In this document: in pieces, positions 25,422 through 38,599 of the stretch
How positions within the stretch are numbered: the first letter of the stretch is position 1
Layout of the letters: each line of letters begins with the position of its first letter
Assembly: GCF_014208035.1 (NCBI RefSeq)
Contig: NZ_JACHMK010000001.1
Span: 1,364,001-1,428,000 of the forward strand
Origin: Schaalia hyovaginalis
GTDB lineage: Bacteria > Actinomycetota > Actinomycetes > Actinomycetales > Actinomycetaceae
Reading direction: 5' to 3'
Length of the DNA stretch: 64,000 bases
The notes under the pieces: model-generated
The model's input: the letters and a program-made list of their open reading frames with translations, nothing else
What the model was told of the DNA's origin: nothing
Databases searched by the model: none
Program-made: the position numbers and the translations under genes

Positions 25422-26065
25422 CGAAGCCACCTCACGCAGCAGACGGAACGACGGCCGTCGGCACCGTCATCACCGAGGACGACATCGCCGCCCTCGATAC
25501 TCAATCCGTCCTCGACGAACCGCTCGAAGCGACCGATCCGATCAACCAGAAGTTCCTCAGGGCAGCCTCATGGGCCGCCGGCGCGATCACGATCATCATG
25601 CTCGTCCTCGTGACGCTCTCGGTGGTCATGAGATACGTCTTCAACTCGTCGATCGACCTCGCCGCCGAAGGGCCGAGCTACCTCCTGCCCTGGCTGATCT
25701 GCGCCGGTGCGATCGTCGCCCAGGCGCAGATGGCGCACGTCGGAGTGAACTTCTTCCTCGAGAAGCTCCACGGCAGGGCCTTCGAGATCGCCTCCATCGC
25801 GATCTGGATCTTCGTCGCGATCCTGATGGCCTACCTCACCTACCTGGGCGCATACATGGCCGGCCCCATGTCCGCCCAGATCACCCCGATCATGGGATGG
25901 CCGCAGATCGGCAGCTTCGCCGCTTTCATCGTCATGACAGCCTGCCTGAGCATTCAGGCCGCGGTCAGGGCGTGGTTCTTCTACCGCAAGGGTGCGGTCC
26001 GCAGCATTGACATCGGTTCCCCGGTCGAGGCCGAGGACGCCGTGAAGGAGGTCCACGGTGTTTGA
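25418..26065 (+). CDS. TRAP transporter small permease (DctQ family)
   Basis: A 215-residue membrane protein with four predicted helices (around ITIIMLVLVTLSVVMRYVF, a WLICAGAIVAQAQMAHVGV region, IASIAIWIFVAILMAYLTYL and FAAFIVMTACLSIQAA). A 45-residue polar N-terminal extension precedes the first helix, longer than in most DctQ proteins. DctQ pairs with the large permease. The GTG start overlaps the binding-protein gene, and the 3' end overlaps the large permease gene by eight bases, so the three are translated together. Confidence 0.9.
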   Translation: MTKPPHAADGTTAVGTVITEDDIAALDTQSVLDEPLEATDPINQKFLRAASWAAGAITIIMLVLVTLSVVMRYVFNSSIDLAAEGPSYLLPWLICAGAIVAQAQMAHVGVNFFLEKLHGRAFEIASIAIWIFVAILMAYLTYLGAYMAGPMSAQITPIMGWPQIGSFAAFIVMTACLSIQAAVRAWFFYRKGAVRSIDIGSPVEAEDAVKEVHGV

Positions 26066-27335
26066 AGTCGCCGTCGCAATCATCGTCTTCATCGCTCTCC
26101 TCCTCCTCGGAGTCCCGGTCGCCTTCTCGGTGATCGCCGGAACCGTCGTCGGCCTCTTCGCGATCGGATCCCTTCCGATGGAGGCGCTCGCCCTTCAATC
26201 CTTCGGCGGAGCGACCGACTACTCGATGCTCGCCATCCCCTTCTTCATCCTCACCGCCGACCTCCTCTTCTCGGGCAGGCTCGGCGCGCAGGTCATCGGC
26301 CTGGCCACCCGCGTGGTGGGACGTTTCCGAGGCGGAGTCGGCATGACCTCCGTCCTCACCAACGCCGTCTTCGCCGGCGTCTCGGGCTCGGCCGTCGCTG
26401 ACGCGACCGGCCTGGGCAAAGTCATGATCCCCTGGACGAAGAAGCTCGGCTACCCGGCGCGGTACGCCGCGGCCGTCAACGCCTCCTCATCGGTCCTCGG
26501 CGTCATCATCCCGCCCTCAATCCCGATGATCCTCTTCTCAGCGGCCTCGGGAGCCTCGGTTGCAGCGGTGTTCAACGCGGGCCTCATCCCCGGCATCGTC
26601 ATGGCCGCGGCCCTCATGTTCGGGTGCTGGTTCCTCGCATTCAAGAACAACTATCCGCGAGTGCGGGCGAAGCTCACCATGAAGAAGCTCCTCATCGACC
26701 TGCTCATCGCGACGCCGGCGATCTTCATCCCCGTGATCCTCATCCGTGTCTTCCTCTTCACAGGCACCGCGACTGTCACGGAGGTCTCGATCCTCGCAGC
26801 CGTCTACGCGCTGCTCATCCGCACGACGATGTACAGAGACCTCACCTGGAAGTCCTTCATGCGCTCCGTGACGGAGTCGGCGGCATCGACGGCGGTGGTC
26901 ATGGTGCTCATCATGTTCTCCGCCGCGCTGTCCTGGCTGCTCACGATCCAGGAAGCCCCCCAGAAGCTCGCCTCCGCACTGCTCTCGCAGACGGATTCGA
27001 CTGCGCTCATCATCCTCTTCATCGTGATCATCCTGATCATCACGGGAATGTTCCTCGACATGGCGCCGGCGATCCTGCTGCTCACGCCCGTTCTCCTGCC
27101 TCTCGCCTCGGCGATCGGCATGGGAACGGTCCAGCTGGGAATCCTCATGGTCTGCACGCTCGCCATGGGCCTGTACACCCCGCCCGTCGGCACGACCCTG
27201 TACATCTCCGCAGGCATCGGCCGCGTCGGCATCAACAAGGTGACCCGCGAACTCCTGCTCTTCTACGTGCTCATCATCGCGTTCGTGCTCATCATCGCCT
27301 ACGCCCCGGGCCTCATGCTCATCCCGACGAGCTGA
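26058..27335 (+). CDS. TRAP transporter large permease (DctM family)
   Basis: A 425-residue polytopic secondary transporter subunit with about 12 hydrophobic segments, sodium-coupled in known members. Signatures include LLGVPVAFSVIAGTVVGLF, MLAIPFFILTADLLFSGRL, VFAGVSGSAVADATGLGKVMIP, VLGVIIPPSIPMILFSAASGAS, ITGMFLDMAPAILLLTPVLLP and LYTPPVGTTLYISAGIG. The GTG start at 26058 lies inside the end of the small permease gene. The transketolase subunit gene follows after 50 bases. Confidence 0.94.
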   Translation: MFEVAVAIIVFIALLLLGVPVAFSVIAGTVVGLFAIGSLPMEALALQSFGGATDYSMLAIPFFILTADLLFSGRLGAQVIGLATRVVGRFRGGVGMTSVLTNAVFAGVSGSAVADATGLGKVMIPWTKKLGYPARYAAAVNASSSVLGVIIPPSIPMILFSAASGASVAAVFNAGLIPGIVMAAALMFGCWFLAFKNNYPRVRAKLTMKKLLIDLLIATPAIFIPVILIRVFLFTGTATVTEVSILAAVYALLIRTTMYRDLTWKSFMRSVTESAASTAVVMVLIMFSAALSWLLTIQEAPQKLASALLSQTDSTALIILFIVIILIITGMFLDMAPAILLLTPVLLPLASAIGMGTVQLGILMVCTLAMGLYTPPVGTTLYISAGIGRVGINKVTRELLLFYVLIIAFVLIIAYAPGLMLIPTS

Positions 27336-27385
27336 GCTCCGCAGACCTCACCGACACGCATCCGCACAAGACGAAGGACAAGATC

Positions 27386-28225
27386 ATGGTGCAACCAGTC
27401 ACCACCGAAGAATTGAAGGAGCGCGCCAAGCAGCTCCGCATGACATCCGTCCAGATGATCTACGAGGCCCAGTCCGGACACCCGGGCGGCTCCCTCTCCG
27501 CGGCCGATGTCGTGGCGAACCTGTACTTCAGGGAGATGCGCTACGACCCGGCGGACCCGAAGTGGGAGGACCGCGACCGCTTCGTCCTCTCCAAGGGCCA
27601 TGTCGCGCCGGTGCTCTACTCGGCGCTGGCGATCACCGGCTTCGTCCCGATGGAGACGATCCACACCCTGAGGAAGAAGGGCTCCGCCTTCCAGGGGCAC
27701 CCCGACTCCAAGAAGTGCCCGGGCGTCGAGATCTCCACCGGATCGCTCGGGCAGGGCATCTCCGCCGCAGTCGGCATGGCGATCGGCCTCAAGCGCGATG
27801 GCAAGGACGCGAGGGTCTACACCCTGCTCGGCGACGGCGAGACCCAGGAAGGGCAGGTCTGGGAGGCCATTCAATGCGCCCGCACCTACGAACTCGACGC
27901 CTTCACCGTGATCATCGACGAGAACAACCTCCAGATCGACGGGCATTGCGATGAGGTGAGCCCGAACTTCGATTTCGTGAAGAAGCTCGAGGCCTTCGAC
28001 TACGACGTGATCCGTATCGACGGACACGACATGGAGGCGATCTCGAACGCCTTCGACGCCTTCCGCGAGATGAAGAACGGCAAACCGAAGGCCCTGATCC
28101 TCAAGACGATCAAGGGCAGGGGGGTGTCGTACATGGAGGACGTGGCGGGGTGGCACGGCGCCGCGCCGAATGATGAGCAGTACGCGCAGGCCATGGCCGA
28201 ACTCGAGAAGGGACTGGATCGATGA
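27386..28225 (+). CDS. Transketolase-like, N-terminal (TPP-binding) subunit
   Basis: A 279-residue half transketolase. GHPGGSLSAADVVANLYF and FVLSKGHVAPVLYSALA are the N-terminal signatures, STGSLGQGISAAVGMAIGLKR follows, and the thiamine diphosphate/Mg motif is GDGETQEGQVWEA...IIDENNLQID. The ATG at 27386 gives the normal MVQPVTTEELKERAKQLRM terminus; the open frame upstream runs over dctM and is not coding. It overlaps the C-terminal subunit gene by four bases (ATGA). Split transketolases of this type occur in dedicated sugar pathways (for instance apulose-phosphate or sulfosugar routes). Confidence 0.92.
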   Translation: MVQPVTTEELKERAKQLRMTSVQMIYEAQSGHPGGSLSAADVVANLYFREMRYDPADPKWEDRDRFVLSKGHVAPVLYSALAITGFVPMETIHTLRKKGSAFQGHPDSKKCPGVEISTGSLGQGISAAVGMAIGLKRDGKDARVYTLLGDGETQEGQVWEAIQCARTYELDAFTVIIDENNLQIDGHCDEVSPNFDFVKKLEAFDYDVIRIDGHDMEAISNAFDAFREMKNGKPKALILKTIKGRGVSYMEDVAGWHGAAPNDEQYAQAMAELEKGLDR

Positions 28226-29169
28226 GCCTCACCGTTGACTACACGAACAAGAAGCCCACGCGCACGGGCTTCGGCGACGAGATCCTCGCGCTCGGTCGAG
28301 ACCGTCCGGAGATCTTCGTCGTCGACTGCGACATCGCGAAGTCCTGCCAGACGACGGCCTTCTCGAAGGAGCTTCCGGCCCAGCACGTCAATGTCGGCAT
28401 CGCCGAGCAGAACGGCGCGGGCGTCGCAGCCGGCCTGGCCACGACCGGGAAGATCCCCTTCGTCGTCACCTACGCCGTGTTCGGCTCCCTGCGCATGGGG
28501 GAGCAGATCCGCCAATCGATCTGCTACCCGAAGCTCAACGTGAAGATCGCGTGCTCCCACGGCGGACTCACCCCGGGCAATGACGGCGGTTCGCACCAGG
28601 CGATCGAGGACATGGGGACCATGCGCGGCCTGCCGGGAATGACGGTCGTCATGCCGGCCGACTACAACTCGGCGCGCAAGCTGGTGCGCGAGGCCGCCGA
28701 TTGGGCGGGGCCGATGTTCCTCCGATTCACCCGCGATGCCGTTCCGGAGATCTACGGGCCGGACGAGACCTTCGAGATCGGCAAGGCCAAGCTCCTCTCC
28801 GAAGGAGACGACCTCGCGATCATCGCCAACGGCGACACCCTCCGCCTCGCGATCGAAGCCGCTCATGCCCTCGAAAGCGAGGGTGTCTCGGTGCGCGTCG
28901 TCGACATGCACACGATCAAGCCCCTCGACGTCGACGAAGTGAGGCGCTGCATGACGACCGGACGGATCGTGACCGTCGAGGATCACACGATCATGCACGG
29001 CCTGGGGGCTGCGGTCAGCCAGGTCGTAGCGGCCGAGGGCGGTGCGCGCGTCGCGCAGATCGGCATCCAGGACCAGTTCGGCCAGTCCGCGACCTACGAG
29101 GAACTGCTCGAGATGAACTCCATCACGGTGGAGGGCATCCTCGGGGCCGCGAAGTCGCTCCTGGACTGA
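28222..29169 (+). CDS. Transketolase-like, C-terminal subunit
   Basis: A 315-residue partner containing the pyrimidine-binding and C-terminal domains. The catalytic Glu that activates thiamine lies in VGIAEQNGAGVAAGLA; other conserved stretches are CSHGGLTPGNDGGSHQAIEDM, MRGLPGMTVVMPADYNSARK, and the C-terminal domain from VRVVDMHTIKPLDVDEV. It overlaps its partner gene by four bases, so the heteromer is probably assembled co-translationally. A long hairpin follows 20 bases later and ends the cassette. Confidence 0.92.
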   Translation: MSLTVDYTNKKPTRTGFGDEILALGRDRPEIFVVDCDIAKSCQTTAFSKELPAQHVNVGIAEQNGAGVAAGLATTGKIPFVVTYAVFGSLRMGEQIRQSICYPKLNVKIACSHGGLTPGNDGGSHQAIEDMGTMRGLPGMTVVMPADYNSARKLVREAADWAGPMFLRFTRDAVPEIYGPDETFEIGKAKLLSEGDDLAIIANGDTLRLAIEAAHALESEGVSVRVVDMHTIKPLDVDEVRRCMTTGRIVTVEDHTIMHGLGAAVSQVVAAEGGARVAQIGIQDQFGQSATYEELLEMNSITVEGILGAAKSLLD

Positions 29170-29189
29170 TACGCCCTCCTCCTCGCCCG

Positions 29190-29233
29190 AGCCCGCCTTC
29201 GCACCGCTCTCCAACCCGGTGCGAAGACGGGCT
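29190..29233 (+). terminator. Terminator after the transketolase genes
   Basis: AGCCCGCCTTCGCACCG pairs with CGGTGCGAAGACGGGCT through a 16-bp stem with one mismatch and a 10-base loop (29207-29216). There is no T-tract. Confidence 0.7.
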
Positions 29234-29273
29234 TGAGCGCGCGGCGGCGCCTTCGCGCCCGTGATGGACAGTG

Positions 29274-29302
29274 CTGAGCGCGAAGCGAAGAAGCGGTAGG
29301 CT
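29274..29302 (+). promoter_or_regulatory. Promoter of the pyr operon
   Basis: TAGGCT at 29297-29302 serves as -10; CTGAGC at 29274-29279 is a weak -35 at 17-base spacing. Transcription would start about 15 bases before the PyrR-binding leader. Confidence 0.45.
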
Positions 29303-29318
29303 CAGACGCGGAAGCATT

Positions 29319-29352
29319 CCTTTAAGGACCGTCCAGAGAGGCGGGGAAGGAG
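29319..29352 (+). promoter_or_regulatory. PyrR-binding RNA hairpin covering the pyrR ribosome binding site
   Basis: The leader contains the conserved PyrR recognition loop GTCCAGAGAGGC. CCTT (29319-29322) can pair with AAGG (29347-29350) and CCG with CGG inside, placing the loop at 29332-29341. The paired 3' arm is the Shine-Dalgarno GGAAGGAG (29345-29352) of pyrR, so binding of PyrR with UMP would block translation. This matches the known actinobacterial mode of PyrR control. Confidence 0.75.
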
Positions 29353-29358
29353 ATCCGC

Positions 29359-29928
29359 ATGGGATCAGTGCATTCAATCGAGGCGCGAGGCGCGGGCGGC
29401 AAGGAAGTGCTCGGCGCGGGCGACATCTCCCGCTCGCTCACCCGGATCGCCTACGAGATCATCGAACGCAACTCCGGGGCGGAGGGCCTCGTGATCGCGG
29501 GCATTCCGACCAGGGGGGCGACGCTCGCGCGACGCCTGGTCTCGCGGATCGAGGAGGTCGGCGGGGGCTCGGCCGGACTCGCCATCATCGACACGACGAT
29601 GTACCGGGACGACCTGCGATCACAGCCGCTCAGAGTCCCCCAGGAGACGCTGATCCCGGCTTCGGGGATCGACGCCCGGACCGTCGTCCTCGTCGATGAC
29701 GTCCTCTACACGGGCCGGACCATCAAGGCCGCCCTCGACGCCCTCGGCGGCCTCGGCCGTCCTGCCGCCGTGCAACTCGCGGTCCTCGTCGATCGCGGCC
29801 ACCGCGAACTGCCGATCCGCCCCGACTTCGTCGGCAAGAACCTGCCGACATCGCGCCACGAAACCGTGACGATCCTGCTGGAGGAGACGGACGGCCGCGA
29901 TGCGGTCCTGCTGGGGAAGAGGGACTGA
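29359..29928 (+). CDS. pyrR: Bifunctional pyr operon regulator / uracil phosphoribosyltransferase PyrR
   Basis: A 189-residue phosphoribosyltransferase-fold protein that binds pyr leader RNA in the presence of uridine nucleotides. The PRPP-binding motif is [21 protein letters not shown] near residue 110; [12 protein letters not shown] and TMYRDDLR are further signatures, and [21 protein letters not shown] is the PyrR-specific segment. The ATG at 29359 follows GGAAGGAG by six bases. It is the first gene of a tightly packed pyrimidine operon; the next start is one base beyond its stop. Confidence 0.96.
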   Translation: MGSVHSIEARGAGGKEVLGAGDISRSLTRIAYEIIERNSGAEGLVIAGIPTRGATLARRLVSRIEEVGGGSAGLAIIDTTMYRDDLRSQPLRVPQETLIPASGIDARTVVLVDDVLYTGRTIKAALDALGGLGRPAAVQLAVLVDRGHRELPIRPDFVGKNLPTSRHETVTILLEETDGRDAVLLGKRD

Positions 29929-29929
29929 C

Positions 29930-30922
29930 ATGAGCCTCGACCATCTCATCTCGATCCGCGACCTCGACTACCGCGAAGCCCTCCTGCTCCTCGACACGGC
30001 CGAGCAGATGGCCGCCACCCAATTCAGGCGCGTCAAGAAGCTCCCGACGCTTCACGGCAGGACGGTCGTCAACCTCTTCTTCGAGGACTCCACCCGCACC
30101 CGCCTCTCATTCGAGGCCGCGGCCAAGCGCCTGTCCGCCGATGTCATCAACTTCTCCGCGAAGGGCTCATCGGTCTCAAAGGGGGAGTCGCTCAAGGACA
30201 CCGCCCTGACCCTCCAGGCGATGGGCGCGGACGCCGTCATCGTCCGGCACTCCTCGTCGGGCGCCGCTCACCGGCTCGCGCACGCCGGGTGGATGGACCT
30301 GCCGGTCCTCAACGCGGGCGACGGGACGCACCAGCATCCGACTCAGGCCCTCCTCGACGCGATGACCCTGCGCCGCCACTTCCACCGGGACCCGACCGAC
30401 CCAGAGGTCGAGCCCCTCGCGCCCGGGACGGACCTCGCCGGTGCGCGCGTCGTCATCGTCGGCGACGTCCTCCACTCCAGGGTCGCCCGCTCGAACGTCG
30501 ACCTGCTCACCCTGCTCGGCGCCTCCGTCACCCTCGTCGCGCCGCCGACGCTCCTCCCCGTCGGCGTGGAGACCTGGAACTGCGAGGTCGAGTACGACTT
30601 CGATCGCGCACTCGCGCAGGAGCCCGACGCCGTGATGATGCTCCGCGTGCAGCGCGAGCGCATGAGCGCGGCAGGAGGGGGCTTCTTCCCGTCCCCCGGC
30701 GAATACCACCTGGCCTACGGCCTCGACCGGCAGCGCTTCGACGCCCTCGGCCCCGACACGATCATCATGCATCCCGGTCCGATGAACCGCGGTCTCGAGA
30801 TCAGCGCCGAAGCCGCTGACTCCCCGCGATCGGTCGTCGTCGAACAGGTCGCCAACGGCGTCTCGGTCCGCATGGCCGCCCTCTATCTTCTCCTCGCCCC
30901 GGAAGGAAACCCCCGTGACTGA
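29930..30922 (+). CDS. pyrB: Aspartate carbamoyltransferase catalytic subunit PyrB
   Basis: A 330-residue enzyme of the second pyrimidine step, joining carbamoyl phosphate to aspartate. The carbamoyl-phosphate loop is [19 protein letters not shown], the mobile-loop motif is [17 protein letters not shown], the HPTQALLD motif binds carbamoyl phosphate, and [12 protein letters not shown] holds the aspartate-site arginine. The ATG at 29930 starts one base after the pyrR stop. No pyrI regulatory subunit is present, as expected in Actinobacteria. It overlaps pyrC by eight bases. Confidence 0.97.
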   Translation: MSLDHLISIRDLDYREALLLLDTAEQMAATQFRRVKKLPTLHGRTVVNLFFEDSTRTRLSFEAAAKRLSADVINFSAKGSSVSKGESLKDTALTLQAMGADAVIVRHSSSGAAHRLAHAGWMDLPVLNAGDGTHQHPTQALLDAMTLRRHFHRDPTDPEVEPLAPGTDLAGARVVIVGDVLHSRVARSNVDLLTLLGASVTLVAPPTLLPVGVETWNCEVEYDFDRALAQEPDAVMMLRVQRERMSAAGGGFFPSPGEYHLAYGLDRQRFDALGPDTIIMHPGPMNRGLEISAEAADSPRSVVVEQVANGVSVRMAALYLLLAPEGNPRD

Positions 30923-32234
30923 ATCCTCTCGCTCCTGGTTCATCTCCTCGGTCGACATCTGCGGTGAGGGGCGCTCCGACATCCTCGTCCGCGAGGGCGT
31001 GATCGTCGCCCTCGGGAAGGAGGCGCGCGACGGCGCAGGGGAAGCGAGGCGCATCGACGCCGACGGGCTCATCGCCCTTCCCGGCCTGGTCGATCTGCAC
31101 ACTCACCTGCGCCAACCGGGCCAAGAGGACGCCGAGACGATCGAAACGGGCACGCGCGCCGCGGCGATCGGCGGATACACGGCGGTCCACGCGATGGCGA
31201 ACACCACGCCGGTCGCCGATACGGCCTCGGTCGTCGATCAGGTGTGGGAGGTCGGGCGTGAAGCCGGATGGGTCGAAGTCCGTCCCGTCGGAGCCGTGAC
31301 CAAGGGGCTCGCGGGGGAGCACCTGTCCTCGATGGGCGCGATGGCGAAGTCGCGCTCGCAGGTCAGGGTCTTCTCCGACGACGGCAAGTGCGTGTTCGAC
31401 CCGGTCCTCATGCGTCGCGCCCTCGAATACGTCAAGGCCTTCGACGGCGTCGTCGCACAGCACTCCCAGGACCCCGGTCTGACCGAGGGCGCCCAGATGA
31501 ACGAGTCCGCCCTGTCGGGAGAACTCGGACTCGCCGGCTGGCCCGCCGTGGCCGAGGAGGCGATCATCGCGCGCGACATCCTCCTGGCCAAGCACGTGGG
31601 CTCCAGGCTCCACGTCTGCCACCTGTCCACGGCGGGGTCGGTGGACCTCATCCGATGGGGCAAGCGCATGGGGGTCGACGTCACCGCTGAAGTGACCCCG
31701 CACCATCTGCTCCTCACCGAGGAGCTCGCGCGAACCTACGATCCGCTCTACAAGGTGAACCCGCCGCTGCGCAGCGCCGAGGACGTCGAAGCGGTGCGCG
31801 AAGGCCTCGCCGACGGGACGATCGACATCGTCGGCACCGACCACGCGCCCCATCCGCTCGAATCGAAGGACTGCGAATGGCAGGCGGGCGCCTTCGGCAT
31901 GACCGGATTGGAGACGGCGCTGCCCGTCGTCATCGAGACGATGGTGAACACCGGGCGGATGACGTGGAAGGACGTCGCCCGAGTGCTTTCGACGGCGCCG
32001 GCGCGAATCGGCCGAGTCGCGAGCCAGGGGAGGGGCCTCGTCGTCGGCGCGCCGGCGAACATCACCCTCGTCGATCCGGCGGTCCGAAGGACGGTCGACC
32101 CGTCCGCCCAGTGGACCCGTTCGACGAACACCCCCTATCGGGGCATGGAATTGCCGGGACACGTGCTCTACACATTCCACAGGGGCGATTCGACCGTGCG
32201 CGAAGGAAGCCCCATCGCCAAGGAGGACCGCTGA
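30915..32234 (+). CDS. pyrC: Dihydroorotase PyrC (type I)
   Basis: A 439-residue amidohydrolase that closes carbamoyl aspartate to dihydroorotate. The metal-binding motif is [23 protein letters not shown]; further metal and substrate residues are in [25 protein letters not shown] and [17 protein letters not shown] with the catalytic Asp. The class is the type I (long, PyrC/allantoinase-like) form usual in Gram-positives. The GTG start lies in the end of pyrB and the stop overlaps the carA start by one base. Confidence 0.96.
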   Translation: MTESSRSWFISSVDICGEGRSDILVREGVIVALGKEARDGAGEARRIDADGLIALPGLVDLHTHLRQPGQEDAETIETGTRAAAIGGYTAVHAMANTTPVADTASVVDQVWEVGREAGWVEVRPVGAVTKGLAGEHLSSMGAMAKSRSQVRVFSDDGKCVFDPVLMRRALEYVKAFDGVVAQHSQDPGLTEGAQMNESALSGELGLAGWPAVAEEAIIARDILLAKHVGSRLHVCHLSTAGSVDLIRWGKRMGVDVTAEVTPHHLLLTEELARTYDPLYKVNPPLRSAEDVEAVREGLADGTIDIVGTDHAPHPLESKDCEWQAGAFGMTGLETALPVVIETMVNTGRMTWKDVARVLSTAPARIGRVASQGRGLVVGAPANITLVDPAVRRTVDPSAQWTRSTNTPYRGMELPGHVLYTFHRGDSTVREGSPIAKEDR

Positions 32235-33429
32235 TGCGAAGCGAACTCGCCCTTCTCGTACTCGAGGACGGAAGCGTATTTCCGGGGCGCGCGTGGGGAG
32301 CGCGCGGCAGGACCCTCGGCGAGATCGTCTTCTTCACCGGCATGACCGGATACCAGGAGACCCTGACGGATCCGTCCTACCACCGCCAGATCGTCGTGAT
32401 GACGGCGCCCCACATCGGCAACACCGGCGTGAACGACGAGGATCCGGAATCGAAGCGGATCTGGGTGGCGGGCTTCGCCGTCCGCGACCCCGCCAGGCGC
32501 GCCTCGAACTGGCGCTCGACGCGCTCCCTCGACGAGGAGCTCTGCGCGCAGGGGATCGTCGGCATCTGCGAGCTCGACACGCGCGCCGTGACGCGCCACA
32601 TCCGCTCCCAGGGCGCCATGCGCGCGGGGATCTTCTCCGGTGACGCGCTTCCGGCGGGCGCCGAGCACCTGGGCGAGCAGGTCCGCGAAGCGCTCGTGAG
32701 GATCGTCGTCGACCAGCCCTCGATGTCGGGGGCCGCCCTCGCCCAGGAGGTCTCGACGAACGAGTCCTACGTCGTCGAAGCCGTAGGGGACAGGCGCGCG
32801 CGGATCGTGGCCGTTGACCTCGGCATCAAGTCGCGCACTCCCGAGCAGCTCGCCGAACGCGGCATCGAGGTGACGATCGTGCCCAACACGGTCACCTTCG
32901 CCGAGATCACGGCGCTCAACCCCGACGGCGTGTTCTTCTCGAACGGACCGGGCGACCCCGCATCCGCCGATCATGAGATCGAGTTGCTGCGCGCGGTCCT
33001 CGATGCCGGAATCCCGTACTTCGGGATCTGCTTCGGGCACCAGCTCTTCGGGCGCGCCCTCGGCTACGGCACCTACAAACTGGACTTCGGGCACCGCGGC
33101 GTCAATCAACCCGTCAAGGACCTCCAGACGGGCCGCGTCGAGATCACGGCCCACAATCACGGCTTCGCCGTGGATGCGCCCATCGGCGAGCCCTCGATCG
33201 CGCCCTTCGATTCGGGCCGTTACGGCCGTGTCGCGGTCAGCCACGTCGGACTCAACGACGGCGTCGTCGAGGGCCTGCGCGCCCTCGACATCCCCGCCTT
33301 CTCCGTCCAATACCATCCCGAGGCCGCCGCGGGCCCGCATGACGGCGAGCACCTCTTCGACCGTTTCTGCACCATGATCCTCGACCGCGCCTCCACGGGC
33401 GCCCCCGAGGGAGAAAGCGAGAACGACTG

Positions 33430-33430
<1 letters not shown>
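32234..33430 (+). CDS. carA: Carbamoyl-phosphate synthase small (glutaminase) subunit CarA
   Basis: A 398-residue subunit that hydrolyses glutamine and channels ammonia to CarB. The N-terminal CPSase domain contains [21 protein letters not shown]. The class I glutamine amidotransferase domain carries the nucleophile Cys in [15 protein letters not shown] and the His-Glu pair in [19 protein letters not shown] and AHNHGFAVD are also conserved. The start codon overlaps the pyrC stop, and the stop overlaps the carB start. Confidence 0.97.
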
Positions 33431-36725
<3,295 letters not shown>

Positions 36726-36729
<4 letters not shown>

Positions 36730-37571
36730 GCCCGCGTTCCTTCGGCGATCGGCTCGCCGATTCCATGTCCGAGCACGGCGGGCTCGCCGTCGGCATCGAT
36801 CCCCATCCCGGACTGCTGGCCGCATGGGGCCTCCCGGATGATCCCGCGGGGCTGCGGAGCTTCTCCCTGGGCGTCGTCGAGGCCCTCGGCGGCCGGGTCG
36901 GCGCCTTCAAGCCCCAGGCCGCCTTCTTCGAGCGCTTCGGCTCGGCGGGGATCGCGGTCCTCGAGGAGACGATCGACGCCTGCCGGGGCGCGCAGTCCCT
37001 GTGCATCGTCGACGCCAAGCGCGGTGACATCGGTTCGACGATGCGCGGCTATGCCGGCGCATTCCTCGCCGAGGGCTCGCCCTTGGCCGGCGACGCGGTG
37101 ACCCTGTCGCCCTACCTGGGCGTCGGGGCGCTGGCGCCCGCGCTGGAGCTCGCCGCCCAGACCGGGCGCGGAGTGTTCGTTCTCGCGCTCACCTCGAATC
37201 CGGAAGGCGCGTCGATCCAGCACGCCCGTTCGGCCCGGGGGGCCTGCGTCGCCGCGGGCGTCGTCTCGGAGCTGGCGGCCTTCAACCGGAGCGTTCCCCA
37301 CGGGCGCCTCGGCCCGGCGGGAGTCGTCGTCGGAGCCACGGTCGGACGCGCCGTGCACGACCTGGGCATCGACCTCGAGGCCCTCGAAGGCCCGATCCTG
37401 GCGCCCGGCGTCGGCGCTCAAGGCGCGGGGCCCGCAGAGCTCGACGTGGTGTTCGCTTCGGCGAAGCATGCCGTGCTCGCCTCCTCATCGAGGGCGATCC
37501 TCGCTGCGGGGCCGGATCCGGAGGGATTGAGGCGGGCCTACGACGCGGCCGTGCGGGGCCTGGCCGAATAG
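36726..37571 (+). CDS. pyrF: Orotidine 5'-phosphate decarboxylase PyrF
   Basis: A 281-residue TIM-barrel enzyme making UMP. The active-site Asp-x-Lys-x-x-Asp is in [17 protein letters not shown], which is the form found in the longer, actinobacterial/plant-type group 2 enzymes. VGIDPHP near the N-terminus and [11 protein letters not shown] near the C-terminus hold other substrate contacts. It overlaps carB by four bases (ATGA) and ends the operon. pyrD and pyrE are not part of this operon. Confidence 0.96.
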
Positions 37572-37614
37572 TGAATCGCCGCCCATTCCCCAGCCGGATG
37601 TGTGATCTTGGCGA

Positions 37615-37620
37615 TAGGAT
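37615..37620 (+). promoter_or_regulatory. -10 hexamer TAGGAT upstream of mihF
   Basis: TAGGAT lies 36 bases before the mihF start; a conventional leader with AAGGAG follows. Confidence 0.45.
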
Positions 37621-37656
37621 GCACACGCAATACCCGACGCAAAGGAGTGGGCGGCA

Positions 37657-37968
37657 ATGGCGCTACCTCAACTGACCCCGCAGCAGCGCGCTGAAGCGCT
37701 CGAGAAGGCGACGGTCGCGCGGCGACGCCGCGCTGAGATCAAGACGAAGCTGAAGAACAGGGAAATGACGCTCTCCGAGGTCCTCGGCTTGGCCGAGTCG
37801 GACGAGGCGGTGGCGAAGATGCGGGTCCTCTCGCTCCTCGAATCGCTGCCGCGCGTCGGCGTCACCACCGCCGCGAAGCTGATGGACGAGTACGGCATCG
37901 CCGAAACCCGCCGGGTGCGCGGACTGGGGCACGTCCAGACGCAGGCCCTCATCGAACGATTCGGCTGA
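37657..37968 (+). CDS. mihF: Actinobacterial integration host factor mIHF
   Basis: A 103-residue nucleoid protein unrelated to enterobacterial IHF. A long basic N-terminal helix ([30 protein letters not shown] in part) is followed by a helix-two-turn-helix module [32 protein letters not shown] that binds DNA non-specifically and bends it. The gene stands directly before gmk and rpoZ, the conserved actinobacterial order. It starts after AAGGAG. Confidence 0.96.
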   Translation: MALPQLTPQQRAEALEKATVARRRRAEIKTKLKNREMTLSEVLGLAESDEAVAKMRVLSLLESLPRVGVTTAAKLMDEYGIAETRRVRGLGHVQTQALIERFG

Positions 37969-37996
37969 TCGGAGGGTCGGTGGCAGACTTGGGGGC

Positions 37997-38554
37997 ATGA
38001 CACCCCCTCGTCTCACCGTCCTCGCGGGGCCGACGGCCGTCGGCAAGGGCACCGTCGTCCAGGCGCTTCGCGAACTTCATCCAGAACTCGTCGTCTCGGT
38101 GTCCGCGACGACGCGCCCGCCCAGGCCCGGCGAGGTCGACGGCGTCCACTACCGTTTCCTCAGCGATGATGAGTTCGATGAACTCATCGCCTCAGATGGG
38201 ATGCTCGAATGGGCGACCGTCCACGGCCGTCACCGCTACGGAACGCCCCGCGGCCCCGTCGAGGAGGCCCTGGCGCGCGGCGAGCGTGTCCTCCTCGAGA
38301 TCGATCTCGATGGCGCGCGCCAAGTGCGGGCGAGCATGCCCCAAGCCCAGTTCGTCTTCCTCGCCCCGCCGAGTTGGGACGCCCTCGTCGCCCGACTCGT
38401 GGGCAGGGGCACCGAGGACGAGGAGGAGCGGCTGCGGCGCCTGGAGACCGCGAAGATCGAACTCGCGGCCGAGGAGGAATTCGACACGACTGTGATCAAC
38501 GACGACCTCGATCGCACCGTCTCGGAACTGGCCCAGGTCATGGGCCTGGAGTAG
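37997..38554 (+). CDS. gmk: Guanylate kinase
   Basis: A 185-residue P-loop kinase phosphorylating GMP to GDP. The P-loop is [16 protein letters not shown], the GMP-binding signature is [24 protein letters not shown], and [13 protein letters not shown] and [20 protein letters not shown] (lid region) are conserved. It lies 28 bases after mihF and its stop codon overlaps a -10 hexamer that may drive rpoZ. Confidence 0.97.
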   Translation: MTPPRLTVLAGPTAVGKGTVVQALRELHPELVVSVSATTRPPRPGEVDGVHYRFLSDDEFDELIASDGMLEWATVHGRHRYGTPRGPVEEALARGERVLLEIDLDGARQVRASMPQAQFVFLAPPSWDALVARLVGRGTEDEEERLRRLETAKIELAAEEEFDTTVINDDLDRTVSELAQVMGLE

Positions 38555-38557
38555 ACT
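38552..38557 (+). promoter_or_regulatory. -10 hexamer TAGACT upstream of rpoZ
   Basis: TAGACT begins in the gmk stop codon, 42 bases before the rpoZ start; a good ribosome binding site (GAGGAG) follows. Confidence 0.4.
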
Positions 38558-38599
38558 GGCTGCTCGTGGCCGAACGGCCGAGGAAATCAGGAGGAGTCA

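Noticed and set aside
26624..27385. Upstream extension of the transketolase N-subunit frame
   Set aside because: It overlaps dctM in another frame; the homologous N-terminus starts at 27386.
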